Shown here piece by piece: positions 38,283-46,220 of a stretch of DNA of 64,000 nt; position 1 is the stretch's first letter, and every line of letters begins with the position of its first letter. The notes beneath the pieces are model-generated. The model did not search any database and had not been told where the DNA came from. It was given only the letters and a program-made list of their open reading frames with translations. Made by a program: the position numbers and the translations under genes. Origin of the DNA: Pseudomonas entomophila L48 (lineage in GTDB: Bacteria > Pseudomonadota > Gammaproteobacteria > Pseudomonadales > Pseudomonadaceae); contig NC_008027.1 in assembly GCF_000026105.1 (NCBI RefSeq), positions 4,422,501 to 4,486,500 of the forward strand, in the 5' to 3' direction.

Positions 38283-38615
38283 TCATGGGTGGAACGCCTG
38301 CTCGAAGGTGGCGCTGAGGCTGTACAGGCCACCGCCCTTGGCGGTCGGCTGGTAGCCCTTGCAACGGAACAGCCCCGGCTCGCCCAACGGCGCGGTCCAG
38401 CGGAACGCCCGGCTGCCCGCGTGGCGGTCGAGGAAGGTGGCGATGGCGCGAATCTTCGCCTCGTCGCCGAGGAACACCAGCGGCCAGGATTGGCTGCGGT
38501 TGTTGAGGCCATCGCCTACCGCCTGCTGATAACCATCGCCGAACTGCACTGTGCGCACGCGGTACTCGACAGTGCCGGTGGGCTCGGTCCTGGGGGTCCA
38601 GGTAAAGGTTTCCAT
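38283..38615 (-). CDS. Lambda gpM-like minor tail protein
   Basis: A 110-residue protein of the phage minor tail family (PF05939). METFTWTPRTEPTGTVEYRV at the start and FGDGYQQAVGDGLN are family signatures. It caps the tape-measure end at the tail tip. Confidence 0.95.
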   Translation of the reverse strand: METFTWTPRTEPTGTVEYRVRTVQFGDGYQQAVGDGLNNRSQSWPLVFLGDEAKIRAIATFLDRHAGSRAFRWTAPLGEPGLFRCKGYQPTAKGGGLYSLSATFEQAFHP

Positions 38616-38630
38616 GAAAGTTCTCCTTGC

Positions 38631-39896
38631 TCAGCGGCCGTGGATCGCGGCCCAGATCTGCCCGCCGGGCATCAGCTCGCGGGAAATCTGCTCGCTGGCG
38701 CCCTGGCGGGCGGCACCGGCGTAGGCGTTGGCCACGCGCTGGGTATTGGCCTCGCCAGGTGCGGCATTGCCGTCCGCGGCTGCCACGTTGATGGTCTGCT
38801 GGATCACCACTTCGCTGCTGTGGCTGTTGCCCGAGCCACCACCCAGTGCGCGCACGCCCAGAGCACCATCGGCGCCACGCGTCAGCGGCATGATGGCTTC
38901 AGGGCCGGCTTCGCCGAACAGGGCCATCGGCGCCAGGGTCGGTGAAGTCGCGACGCCGTTGGTGAAGGCGCCTCCCTTGGCGAAGACGGTACTGCCGTAA
39001 GAAAGCCCGGCGGTGTTGATCTGAGGGTTGAAGGTCGTGGTGCTGCCGCCAAGAGTCATGCTGGTGGCGGCTGGCGCGGAGCCACCGCTGAACCACGAAC
39101 CGACGAGGTTCATGCCAAACCCAAGCAGGCTGCTCAGCGCCTTGGAGGCTGCAGTCTTGGCGGCCAACGCCGCCATATCGGCGATCACCGACTTGGCGAA
39201 ATCGGAGAACGACAGCTTGCCGGTGGTGGCGAAGGTCTGCACGGCGGTGCCCATGCGGTCGAAGACGCTGGCAAAAACGGCTTGCGACTGCGCCGCGACA
39301 TTGCTGGAGGTATCGAGGTACTCCTCCCAAGCCGCAGACGCGCCGACCATCCAGTCGCCGCGCGCCTGGCTCATCATGTCGTAGTCGTTGAGCACTTGGT
39401 TGGTCATATCGGTATGCCGGGCGCGCATGTCTTCCAACTGCTGCTGGTAGTTCGCGCCATCGGGGCCATTGGCGCCCAGCGGGTTGGCCTGTTCGAACTG
39501 GGCCCGCTCGGCATAGTAGCCCTCGTCCACCTTGAACAGCTGGTCGGCCAGCCCTCCCTGGCGTTTACTCATGCCCATCTTCGCCACTTCGAGCTCGGCC
39601 GCGGCGTGTTGCTTGCGCAACGCTTCGCTGTAAGGCCTGACGGGATCAGGCTGCTGGGCTTGCGCCCAATCCGGCGGCTGGTATGCCGTCTGGAAGCGGT
39701 CGAGTGCCTTTTTCGAGATATTCAGGCTCGAGTCGGCAACGGCGCCGACGCTCTTGAGGTACTGCTTGTTGAAAGCCTCGACGTTCTTCTGCATCTCGCG
39801 CAGGGTGCGGTCACTCAGGGCCGAGGCCCTGGACAGTGCCCATTCGAGGCTGGTGAGATCGATCGACGGGCTGAAACTGGCAATGCTGGTTGCCAT
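38631..39896 (-). CDS. Tape-measure protein of the lambda-like tailocin (short)
   Basis: A 421-residue protein. Residues about 200-290 match the lambda tape-measure C-terminal domain (PF09718), around VFASVFDRMGTAVQTFATTGKL and SDFAKSVIADM. The first 200 residues are helical. It is about half the length of lambda gpH, so the flexible tail should be short. It lies between the G/T-like chaperones and gpM. Confidence 0.9.
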   Translation of the reverse strand: MATSIASFSPSIDLTSLEWALSRASALSDRTLREMQKNVEAFNKQYLKSVGAVADSSLNISKKALDRFQTAYQPPDWAQAQQPDPVRPYSEALRKQHAAAELEVAKMGMSKRQGGLADQLFKVDEGYYAERAQFEQANPLGANGPDGANYQQQLEDMRARHTDMTNQVLNDYDMMSQARGDWMVGASAAWEEYLDTSSNVAAQSQAVFASVFDRMGTAVQTFATTGKLSFSDFAKSVIADMAALAAKTAASKALSSLLGFGMNLVGSWFSGGSAPAATSMTLGGSTTTFNPQINTAGLSYGSTVFAKGGAFTNGVATSPTLAPMALFGEAGPEAIMPLTRGADGALGVRALGGGSGNSHSSEVVIQQTINVAAADGNAAPGEANTQRVANAYAGAARQGASEQISRELMPGGQIWAAIHGR

Positions 39897-39913
39897 GGGC
39901 CTACTCCCTGATC

Positions 39914-39936
39914 ATTGAGAAACCCGCCGGGGCGGG
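39914..39936 (-). terminator. Weak terminator-like hairpin between chaperone and tape-measure genes
   Basis: A GC stem (39923-39927 with 39932-39936, 4-base loop) is followed on the minus strand by TTTCTC. The U-run is interrupted, so termination would be partial. Confidence 0.45.
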
Positions 39937-39962
39937 CTTCGTGAAGAAAGTGGTGCCGACCA

Positions 39963-40253
39963 TCAGCACCACTGCTGCATGGCGCTCTCGAGCGACACGC
40001 CCAGGCGTCGCTCGTGCGGCATGAAATCGATCAACTCGGCAGTGCCACCGACCTGATGGTTGGCCTGCAGCGCCAGCATGGCGATGCTGGCCTCCAGCCG
40101 GCGACCGCCGTGCAACGAGCCATGGCGCTGGATGTACTGCGCCCAGGCCCGGGCTTCTTTGTAGCTCAGCCGTTCCTTGGCCTCGCTGATCGTGCGGCCG
40201 CCGATGCCGTTGAGCACCAGCTCATGCCAGAACTCATCGGCGGCCGTCAGTTC
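39963..40253 (-). CDS. T-type second-frame part of the lambda-like tail assembly chaperone
   Basis: The frame encodes 96 residues after the slippage point (GKELTAADEFWHELVLNGIG and on), ending at 39963. The only start in its first part is a GTG with no ribosome-binding site. The conserved FWHELVLNGIGG lies upstream of that GTG, so the part is made as a fusion by -1 frameshifting, as lambda gpGT. The fusion would be 211 residues. Confidence 0.82.
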   Translation of the reverse strand, partial: ELTAADEFWHELVLNGIGGRTISEAKERLSYKEARAWAQYIQRHGSLHGGRRLEASIAMLALQANHQVGGTAELIDFMPHERRLGVSLESAMQQWC

Positions 40254-40597
40254 TTTGCCGGGGTGTTACCGGTGCCGTTGACTTCGTTGATGGCGTTGAG
40301 CAACAGGAAGCCCAGCGACGGCTCGAGGTTGAAGGCATCCTCGACGTTCAGTGCCTCGTCACCCTCTTCGCCCAGGCTAATAGAGGCGGCGAGGTAGTGG
40401 GCATTGCGGCTATGGGACGACTCCTGTTCGGCGAACAGGCGCTCGATCACCCCGAACGAATGGCGACGCACATGCACCACCAGGGTCTGCGCGATCATTT
40501 CGCCATTGAGCGAATCAGGACGGTTCCAGACGACTTCCTTGCGTACCTTCTGGCTGTCGACGATGCCGCCCAGAGCCTTGAGTTGATGGATGTTCAT
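40247..40597 (-). CDS. G-type tail assembly chaperone of the lambda-like tailocin
   Basis: A 116-residue protein (MNIHQLKALGGIVDSQKVRK at the start) in the position of lambda gpG, between the major tail protein and the tape-measure. It carries EVVWNRPD and an acidic C-terminal half. The end overlaps the T-type frame and holds a slippery GGCAAAG. Confidence 0.9.
   Translation of the reverse strand: MNIHQLKALGGIVDSQKVRKEVVWNRPDSLNGEMIAQTLVVHVRRHSFGVIERLFAEQESSHSRNAHYLAASISLGEEGDEALNVEDAFNLEPSLGFLLLNAINEVNGTGNTPAKN
40253..40259 (-). promoter_or_regulatory. Slippery site G GCA AAG for -1 frameshifting
   Basis: The G-type gene reads CCG GCA AAG AAC TGA near its end. Slippage of the Lys-tRNA from AAG to AAA gives GAA CTG ACG and the T-type frame. 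The site differs from the lambda GGGAAAG at one base. The -1 frame is closed by TAA just upstream, so the shift must happen within this short window. Confidence 0.72.
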
Positions 40598-40611
40598 TCA
40601 GGTCCTCCGGC

Positions 40612-41103
40612 TCAGGCCTTTTTCACCCAGGTGGAGCCGCCGGTGCGCTGGATGCTCACCGAGGTGGTGACCACCGCATTGAGCGCGAAGTTGAACGGGA
40701 AGTCGGCCACGTAGCCTTCGAAGGCGAACCAGGTACGGGTGGCCGGCAGCTCGAAATCGTCGCCCTTGCTGTTGACGGTGGGCGCCAGGTCCTTGCCGTC
40801 GGACCAGCCCACCACCCATTTGACGGTGGTGTTGCCCTTGGCCTCGGAAAGTTGGTGCAGGCGGATGTGGCTGGCGTTGGTCGGGTCGGCGTTGAGGCCG
40901 AGGGTCGCGGTGCCAGGGGTGCGCAGGCCTTTCTTGTAGGTGCGTTCGGCGGCATCGAGAGTGGTGTCCTCGATCTGCTCGGCCGGCGCGCCGCCCGGTT
41001 CGAACGAGGTCACGTGCTCGACTTCCAGCACGCTGAACGGGCCGTTGCCGGAGACCGGTGGGACCAGTGCGTAGATCTGGGTGCCTTGGGTAAGAATCGA
41101 CAT
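40612..41103 (-). CDS. Major tail tube protein of the lambda-like tailocin
   Basis: A 163-residue tail tube protein. It starts [19 protein letters not shown] and has the family block [23 protein letters not shown]. It forms the flexible tube. AAGGAG precedes the ATG at 41103. Confidence 0.92.
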   Translation of the reverse strand: MSILTQGTQIYALVPPVSGNGPFSVLEVEHVTSFEPGGAPAEQIEDTTLDAAERTYKKGLRTPGTATLGLNADPTNASHIRLHQLSEAKGNTTVKWVVGWSDGKDLAPTVNSKGDDFELPATRTWFAFEGYVADFPFNFALNAVVTTSVSIQRTGGSTWVKKA

Positions 41104-41188
41104 GGGGTGTTCTCCTTGAACATGATGAAAGCCGCCGCGGGGAATCCCGGACGGTCGGGTGCTTCGGGTGTTGCGTTGCAAGGGACGA

Positions 41189-41371
41189 TCAGGCTGGCCT
41201 GGAGCCGTCCAGGTAGGGAGGCGCGTCCGGGTCCGGCTCGCGGCTCTTCAGGTAGGCCACCAGCTGCTCGTTGCTCAGGGCCAACCGTTCGATCGACTGG
41301 CCCAGGGCCGTCTGCACGGAGGCCTGGTTGCGCAAGGCCGCCAGCAGTTCGTCAAGTTGTGCTTCGTTCAT
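41189..41371 (-). CDS. Small hypothetical protein between holin and tube genes
   Basis: A 60-residue acidic helical protein ([20 protein letters not shown]). AGGAG lies 7 bases before the ATG at 41371. It may be a small lysis or tail accessory protein; I do not recognise a family. Confidence 0.65.
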   Translation of the reverse strand: MNEAQLDELLAALRNQASVQTALGQSIERLALSNEQLVAYLKSREPDPDAPPYLDGSRPA

Positions 41372-41385
41372 GCTTCGCTCCTTGC

Positions 41386-41739
41386 TCAATGCCCACGGTC
41401 ATCGGCGTCCGCGCCGCTGACCGGTTGCTCGATGCCCAGGCGGCGCAGCGCCCAGCGCTCATAAAGGCCGATGGCGACATCGGCCCCCGCCATGGCCGTC
41501 AGGCAACCGAAGGCGCTGGCACTCCAGATCGACATGCCGCTGGCATACAGCAGCATGACCGTCGACACACCGCAGACCATGCAGGCCCCGGAGCGCAGCG
41601 CCAGGCGCCGCAACAGCCCCCAGCCCCTGGCCCCGGCCTTGTCGGCCCGCCACATCTCGCCGGAAAGACCGCCCAGCAATGCCAGGACGATCACCAGCCA
41701 GAGCGGCATCTCCAGCAACGTCTGTTGCTCGTTCGTCAC
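41386..41739 (-). CDS. Holin
   Basis: A 117-residue membrane protein with three hydrophobic segments (MPLWLVIVLALLGGLSG, SGACMVCGVSTVMLLYASGM, AFGCLTAMAGADVAIGL). It belongs to the holin type found with Pseudomonas tailocins. It would release the endolysin encoded 41 kb away at the far end of the locus. I chose GTG at 41739 because AGGAG lies upstream and the frame before it overlaps the leader. It is the first gene after the tailocin promoter. Confidence 0.88.
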   Translation of the reverse strand: MTNEQQTLLEMPLWLVIVLALLGGLSGEMWRADKAGARGWGLLRRLALRSGACMVCGVSTVMLLYASGMSIWSASAFGCLTAMAGADVAIGLYERWALRRLGIEQPVSGADADDRGH

Positions 41740-41810
41740 TGTCCTGTCTCCTGTGTGATGCCCGCCAGCGGCATGCCGGCGAGCGTTGTTTGTCGTTTGA
41801 CTCGACATTC

Positions 41811-41832
41811 CAAAAAGCCCGCGTCGCAGGCT
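41811..41832 (-). terminator. Leader terminator between tailocin promoter and holin
   Basis: A 7-bp stem with one G-U pair (41816-41822 with 41826-41832, 3-base loop) is followed by TTTTTGG on the minus strand. It lies about 200 bases downstream of the predicted transcription start, before any tail gene. Expression of the locus would need readthrough or antitermination. Confidence 0.62.
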
Positions 41833-42008
41833 CTTCAGTAATGCGTTGTCGAACCGCCGGCCACGTCTGGTGACACCGTGCGGTTCCGCTTCAAATTGGT
41901 GACTCCGACCGCGGCCGCCTGCCCGCCGGATAACTGATCGTGGTGCTTTACGCTGCACACCCGGGCCAGTTGCCAACCCTCTGAACAGTCGAGGCCTGTT
42001 CATCGCTG

Positions 42009-42048
42009 CCTGTGTAACAACCGGTTGCTGACCGGCTTGAGACACAGG
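42009..42048 (-). promoter_or_regulatory. Nested inverted repeats at the 5' end of the tailocin transcript
   Basis: Outer arms 42009-42015 and 42042-42048 (CCTGTGT/ACACAGG) enclose inner arms 42021-42025 and 42031-42035 (CCGGT/ACCGG). The inner hairpin would form in the first 40 bases of the RNA; the outer arm overlaps the -10 region, so it could also be a protein site on DNA. Confidence 0.5.
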
Positions 42049-42074
42049 TTATGCATCCATGCATATGCAGTCAA
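42039..42074 (-). promoter_or_regulatory. Predicted main promoter of the tailocin locus
   Basis: On the minus strand, TTGACT (42069-42074) and TAACCT (42046-42051) are separated by 17 bases. The spacer and -35 box carry overlapping TGCAT half-sites, so a bound repressor would block RNA polymerase. Start of transcription should be near 42039. Confidence 0.7.
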
Positions 42075-42119
42075 TGCATTTTGCAAAATATTTATGCATT
42101 GGATTTTGCTGAAATGCAT
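42051..42119. promoter_or_regulatory. Operator array of TGCAT half-sites at the tailocin promoter
   Basis: ATGCAT occurs at 42051, 42059, 42074, 42094 and 42114; the last three are spaced exactly 20 bases apart. Paired half-sites include TGCATATGCA at 42060-42069 and TGCATTTTGCA at 42075-42085. The same half-site recurs in the repressor's own promoter. Confidence 0.68.
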
Positions 42120-42162
42120 GAAGGCTTTGTCCTGCATGGCGTGTAGGGCTTTTCTACAGACG

Positions 42163-42188
42163 AAAAAAAACCCGCCGAGGCGGGTTTT
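42163..42188 (-). terminator. Terminator of the repressor gene
   Basis: A 9-bp stem (42167-42175 with 42180-42188, 4-base loop) is followed on the minus strand by a run of Ts (eight including the stem end). It lies about 20 bases after the repressor stop. T-runs exist on both sides, so it could work in both directions. Confidence 0.88.
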
Positions 42189-42206
42189 CGTTGGCGGGTG
42201 CCGGGA

Positions 42207-42944
42207 TCAGCGGGCGTACATGCCCCACCAGAAGACATGGCCCAACAGGCTGATCTGCTCTTCCTGCATCTGCTGGAAGCTGTAGTCCTCGTCGGGATGC
42301 TCATCGCGGTTGAAGCTGCGCAGGCGAATGCCGGTGGGCAGGCGATAGACCTGTTTCACCCGTAGCTGGCCATTGTGATTGATAGCGTAGAGGTCGCCAT
42401 CGATGATGTCACCAATGGTGCACTTGCCGGTGTTGACCCCAACCGTGGCGCCGTCGCGCAGCACCGGCAACATGCTGTTGCCACGCACCGTCACGCATTT
42501 GGCATGGTCGAACTGAACACCGTTGTGCCGCAAGCTGCGCTTGCCGAAGCGCAAACGGGCGTTCTCGCTCTCCTCGATGACGAATCTTCCTGATCCAGCT
42601 GCCAATTCGACCTCACGAAGAAAAGGAACGGACACCTCGTCGTCCTCGACGGGTGTTTCATCGTCCCACAGGCTGATATCGCTTAGAGCCGCGTGCACCG
42701 GCGTGAGCGCCGCCGCTTCGCGCGGCTCGCCCAGCTCCGCACGGCCGCGCAGCTGGTCGGTGCTCACGCCGAAATACTCGGCGATTCTCGACACGTGCTT
42801 GTCCGACGGGTCGACGATCTTCTCGCTGAGAATCCGCGACAGGGTGGATTGAGGGACGCCCGTGCGCCGGTGCAGCTCTGTCGGGGACAGGCCGTGGCGG
42901 TCGAGCAGTGCTCTGAGTACGGAGGCTACGTTGCGTTTTTGCAT
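42207..42944 (-). CDS. LexA/CI-type self-cleaving repressor (PrtR-like)
   Basis: A 245-residue regulator. Residues 1-60 are a helix-turn-helix of the CI/Cro type (LSPTELHRRTGVPQSTLSRI). The C-terminal half is an S24 peptidase domain with Ser in RGNSMLP and Lys in LRVKQVYR. VELAAGSGRF holds the Ala-Gly bond expected for RecA-stimulated self-cleavage. It should keep the tailocin promoter off until DNA damage. ATG 42944 has no ribosome-binding site and lies at the predicted transcript start, suggesting a leaderless mRNA. Confidence 0.92.
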   Translation of the reverse strand: MQKRNVASVLRALLDRHGLSPTELHRRTGVPQSTLSRILSEKIVDPSDKHVSRIAEYFGVSTDQLRGRAELGEPREAAALTPVHAALSDISLWDDETPVEDDEVSVPFLREVELAAGSGRFVIEESENARLRFGKRSLRHNGVQFDHAKCVTVRGNSMLPVLRDGATVGVNTGKCTIGDIIDGDLYAINHNGQLRVKQVYRLPTGIRLRSFNRDEHPDEDYSFQQMQEEQISLLGHVFWWGMYAR

Positions 42945-42980
42945 AGCGTGCATAATGCAGCCGTGACGCATGAAATGCAA
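42945..42980 (-). promoter_or_regulatory. Predicted repressor promoter with operator sites
   Basis: TTGCAT (42975-42980) and CATTAT (42952-42957) are 17 bases apart on the minus strand. TGCATAATGCA (42949-42959) is a perfect palindrome over the -10 box, and CGCATGAAATGCA (42967-42979) covers the -35 box. Autoregulation by the repressor is likely. Confidence 0.62.
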
Positions 42981-43128
42981 TGGCGTCGTGCAGGTGTGTC
43001 CCGCCAGAACCTGTTACTTGCGGACTGCGCAGATTTGCCCCACCCATCCGCCCTGCGCCGGGTGCAAAAAGCCTGTACTATTAGCGGTTTCGAAATTTGC
43101 CACCAGACCACCCGCTGTAAGGCCCTGA

Positions 43129-45702
43129 ATGTCTGATCTCTCCGCACACACCCCGATGATGCAGCAGTACTGGAAGCTGAAGCACCAGCACCCGGACCAG
43201 CTGATGTTCTACCGCATGGGCGACTTCTACGAGATCTTCTACGAAGATGCGAAGAAGGCCGCGAAACTGCTGGATATCACCCTGACCGCCCGCGGCCAGT
43301 CGGCGGGCCAGTCGATCCCCATGTGCGGGATTCCGTTCCATTCACTGGAAGGCTACCTGGCCAAGCTGGTCAAGCTCGGCGAGTCGGTGGTGATCTGCGA
43401 GCAGATCGGCGACCCGGCCACCAGCAAGGGCCCGGTGGAGCGGCAGGTGGTGCGCATCATCACCCCAGGCACGATCAGCGACGAAGCGCTGCTCGACGAG
43501 CGCCGCGACAACCTGATCGCCGCCCTGCTGGGCGATGAGCGCCTGTTCGGCCTGGCGGTGCTGGACATCACCAGCGGCAACTTCACCGTGCAGGAGATCA
43601 AGGGCTGGGAAAACCTGCTCGCCGAGCTCGAACGCATCAACCCGGTAGAACTGCTGATCCCCGACGACTGGCCGCAGGGGCTGCCCGCGGAGAAGCGCCC
43701 TGGCGCCCGTCGCCGCGCGCCCTGGGACTTCGACCGCGACACCGCGCGCAAGAGCCTGTGCCAGCAATTCGCCACGCAAGACCTCAAGGGCTTCGGCTGC
43801 GACAAGCTCACGCTGGCCATTGGTGCCGCCGGCTGCCTGCTGGGCTACGCCAAGGAAACCCAGCGCACCGCCCTGCCCCACCTGCGCAGCCTGCGCCACG
43901 AGCGCATGGACGACACGGTCATCCTCGACGCCGCCAGCCGCCGCAACCTGGAGCTGGACATCAACCTGGCCGGTGGTCGCGACAACACCCTGCAATCGGT
44001 CATCGACCGTTGCCAGACCGCCATGGCCAGCCGCCTGCTGACCCGCTGGCTGAACCGCCCGCTGCGCGACCTGAAGGTGCTCAAGGCACGCCAGGACTCG
44101 ATCCGCTGCCTGCTCGACGGCTACCGCTTCGAAAAGCTGCAACCGCAGCTCAAGGAGATCGGCGACATCGAGCGCATCCTGGCGCGTATCGGCCTGCGCA
44201 ACGCCCGCCCACGCGACCTGGCGCGCCTGCGCGATGCCCTGGGCGCCCTGCCCGAGCTGCAGAACGCCATGGCCGAGCTGGAGGCGCCGCACCTGGCGCG
44301 CCTGGCCGCGATCACCGGCACCTATCCCGAACTGGCCGGCCTGCTGGAGCGGGCGATCATCGACAACCCGCCAGCGGTGATCCGCGACGGTGGCGTGCTC
44401 AAGACCGGCTACGACAGCGAGCTCGACGAGCTGCTGGCCATGAGCGAGAACGCCGGCCAGTTCCTCATCGACCTGGAAGCACGCGAGAAGGCCCGCACGG
44501 GCCTGGCCAACCTCAAGGTCGGCTACAACCGCGTGCACGGCTACTACATCGAGTTGCCCACCAAGCAAGCTGAACAGGCGCCTGGCGACTATATCCGCCG
44601 CCAGACGCTCAAGGGCGCCGAGCGCTTCATCACCCCGGAGCTCAAAGCTTTCGAGGACAAGGCACTGTCGGCCAAGAGCCGCGCCCTGGCCCGCGAGAAG
44701 ATGCTCTACGACGCACTGCTCGAGACCCTGATCGGCCACCTGGCGCCACTGCAGGACAGCGCCGCGGCCCTGGCCGAGCTGGACGTGCTGAGCAACCTCG
44801 CCGAGCGCGCGCTCAACCTCGACCTGAACTGTCCAAGCTTCGTCGACGAACCCTGCCTGCGTATCGAGCAAGGCCGCCACCCGGTGGTCGAGCAGGTGCT
44901 GACCACGCCGTTCGTGGCCAACGACCTGGGCCTGGACAACAGCACGCGCATGCTGATCATCACCGGCCCGAACATGGGCGGTAAATCGACCTACATGCGC
45001 CAGACCGCACTGATCGTGTTGATGGCCCATATCGGCAGCTTCGTGCCGGCCGCCCGCTGCGAGCTGTCGCTGGTCGACCGCATCTTCACCCGTATCGGCT
45101 CCAGCGACGACCTGGCCGGCGGGCGCTCGACCTTCATGGTCGAGATGAGCGAGACCGCCAACATCCTGCACAACGCCACCGACTGCAGCCTGGTGCTGAT
45201 GGACGAAGTCGGCCGCGGCACCAGCACCTTCGACGGCCTGTCGCTGGCCTGGGCCGCCGCCGAGCGCCTGGCCCAGCTGCGCGCCTACACGCTGTTCGCC
45301 ACCCACTACTTCGAGCTGACCGTGCTGCCGGAGAGTGAGCCGCTGGTGGCCAACGTGCACCTGAACGCCACCGAGCACAACGAGCGCATCGTCTTCCTGC
45401 ACCACGTGCTGCCAGGCCCTGCCAGCCAGAGCTACGGCCTGGCCGTCGCGCAACTGGCCGGCGTGCCGGCGGTGGTGATCCAGCGTGCCCGCGAACACCT
45501 CGGCCGGCTGGAAACCACCAGCCTGCCCCATGAAACGCCGATTGCCAGCAAGAGCAAAGGCGAGCCTGACGTGCCGCACCAGAGCGACCTGTTCGCCAGC
45601 CTGCCACACCCGGCCATCGAGAAGCTGGGCAAGCTGGACCTGGACGACATGACGCCGCGCCAAGCTATCGAAACGCTATATCAACTAAAAAACCTGTTAT
45701 AA
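43129..45702 (+). CDS. mutS: DNA mismatch repair protein MutS
   Basis: A full-length 857-residue MutS. It recognises mispaired bases and starts methyl-directed repair with MutL. The mismatch-reading motif GDFYE is at residues 31-35 (Phe33, Glu35), and the Walker A motif GPNMGGKST is near 614-622, with [12 protein letters not shown] downstream as Walker B and signature region. The gene diverges from the tailocin repressor. The mutS flank is a known integration site for tailocin clusters in Pseudomonas. Confidence 0.98.
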
Positions 45703-45731
45703 CGGCCCACCGCGCAAGCTGGTAGAATCCG

Positions 45732-45792
45732 GCGCGGTTCGCGAGCGCTGCAGGTTATTAGCCTGGCCTGCAGCCACAACCGTGAACCGCGC
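45732..45792. promoter_or_regulatory. Nested inverted repeats in the fdxA leader
   Basis: Outer arms 45732-45740 and 45784-45792 (GCGCGGTTC/GAACCGCGC) enclose inner arms 45747-45754 and 45767-45774 (GCTGCAGG/CCTGCAGC). A TAGAAT box lies just upstream, so the structure would form in the 5' untranslated RNA of fdxA. No U-run follows, so it is not an ordinary terminator. Confidence 0.55.
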
Positions 45793-45841
45793 TGCCCTGG
45801 AAGGAAGGGCAAGCTGCCGTCGCCTGAGGAGAGAACTAGAA

Positions 45842-46165
45842 ATGACCTTCGTCGTCACCGACAACTGCATCAAATGCAAGTACACCGACTGCGTGGAAGT
45901 CTGTCCGGTGGACTGCTTCTACGAAGGCCCGAACTTCCTGGTCATTCACCCGGATGAGTGCATCGACTGCGCGCTGTGCGAGCCAGAGTGCCCGGCCCAG
46001 GCGATTTTCTCGGAAGACGAAGTGCCTGCCGGCATGGAGAACTTCATCGAGCTGAACGCCGAGCTGGCGGAGATCTGGCCGAACATCACCGAGAAGAAAG
46101 ACGCCCTGCCGGACGCCGAAGAGTGGGATGGTAAGCCAGGCAAGATTGCCGATCTGGAACGCTGA
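45842..46165 (+). CDS. fdxA: Seven-iron ferredoxin FdxA
   Basis: A 107-residue ferredoxin with [17 protein letters not shown] and [12 protein letters not shown], which hold a 3Fe-4S and a 4Fe-4S cluster. It carries electrons at low potential; the precise partner in Pseudomonas is not settled. GAGGAGAG lies before the ATG at 45842. It is followed by a strong terminator. Confidence 0.96.
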   Translation: MTFVVTDNCIKCKYTDCVEVCPVDCFYEGPNFLVIHPDECIDCALCEPECPAQAIFSEDEVPAGMENFIELNAELAEIWPNITEKKDALPDAEEWDGKPGKIADLER

Positions 46166-46181
46166 TCACCTCCAGACACGA

Positions 46182-46209
46182 AAAAGGCCCTTTACGGGCC
46201 TTTTTTCGT
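46182..46209 (+). terminator. fdxA terminator
   Basis: A perfect stem AAAAGGCCC/GGGCCTTTT with a 5-base loop followed by Ts, 16 bases after the fdxA stop. Confidence 0.92.
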
Positions 46210-46220
46210 TTTCTGCGGGC

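Larger units (their letters stand above)
41740..42206. other. 467-bp non-coding control region of the tailocin locus
   Basis: No convincing gene lies here. From right to left it holds the repressor terminator, a cluster of TGCAT operators, a sigma-70-type promoter, a nested hairpin at the transcript start, a leader of about 300 bases and a leader terminator before the holin. Confidence 0.8.

Noticed and set aside
39963..40217. T-type chaperone as an independent gene starting at GTG 40217
   Set aside because: No ribosome-binding site, and conserved residues lie upstream in the same frame; frameshift fusion fits better.
41386..42045. Holin with a 102-residue N-terminal extension
   Set aside because: The extension translates the leader and terminator region; GTG at 41739 with AGGAG fits holin length.
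1..42980. Complete prophage
   Set aside because: No integrase, terminase, portal, capsid or replication gene is present in more than 40 kb of dense tail genes, so tailocins are the better reading.
43342..45663. 773-residue open frame antisense to mutS
   Set aside because: Product of GC-rich third-position bias opposite a clear mutS; low-complexity sequence and no family pattern.
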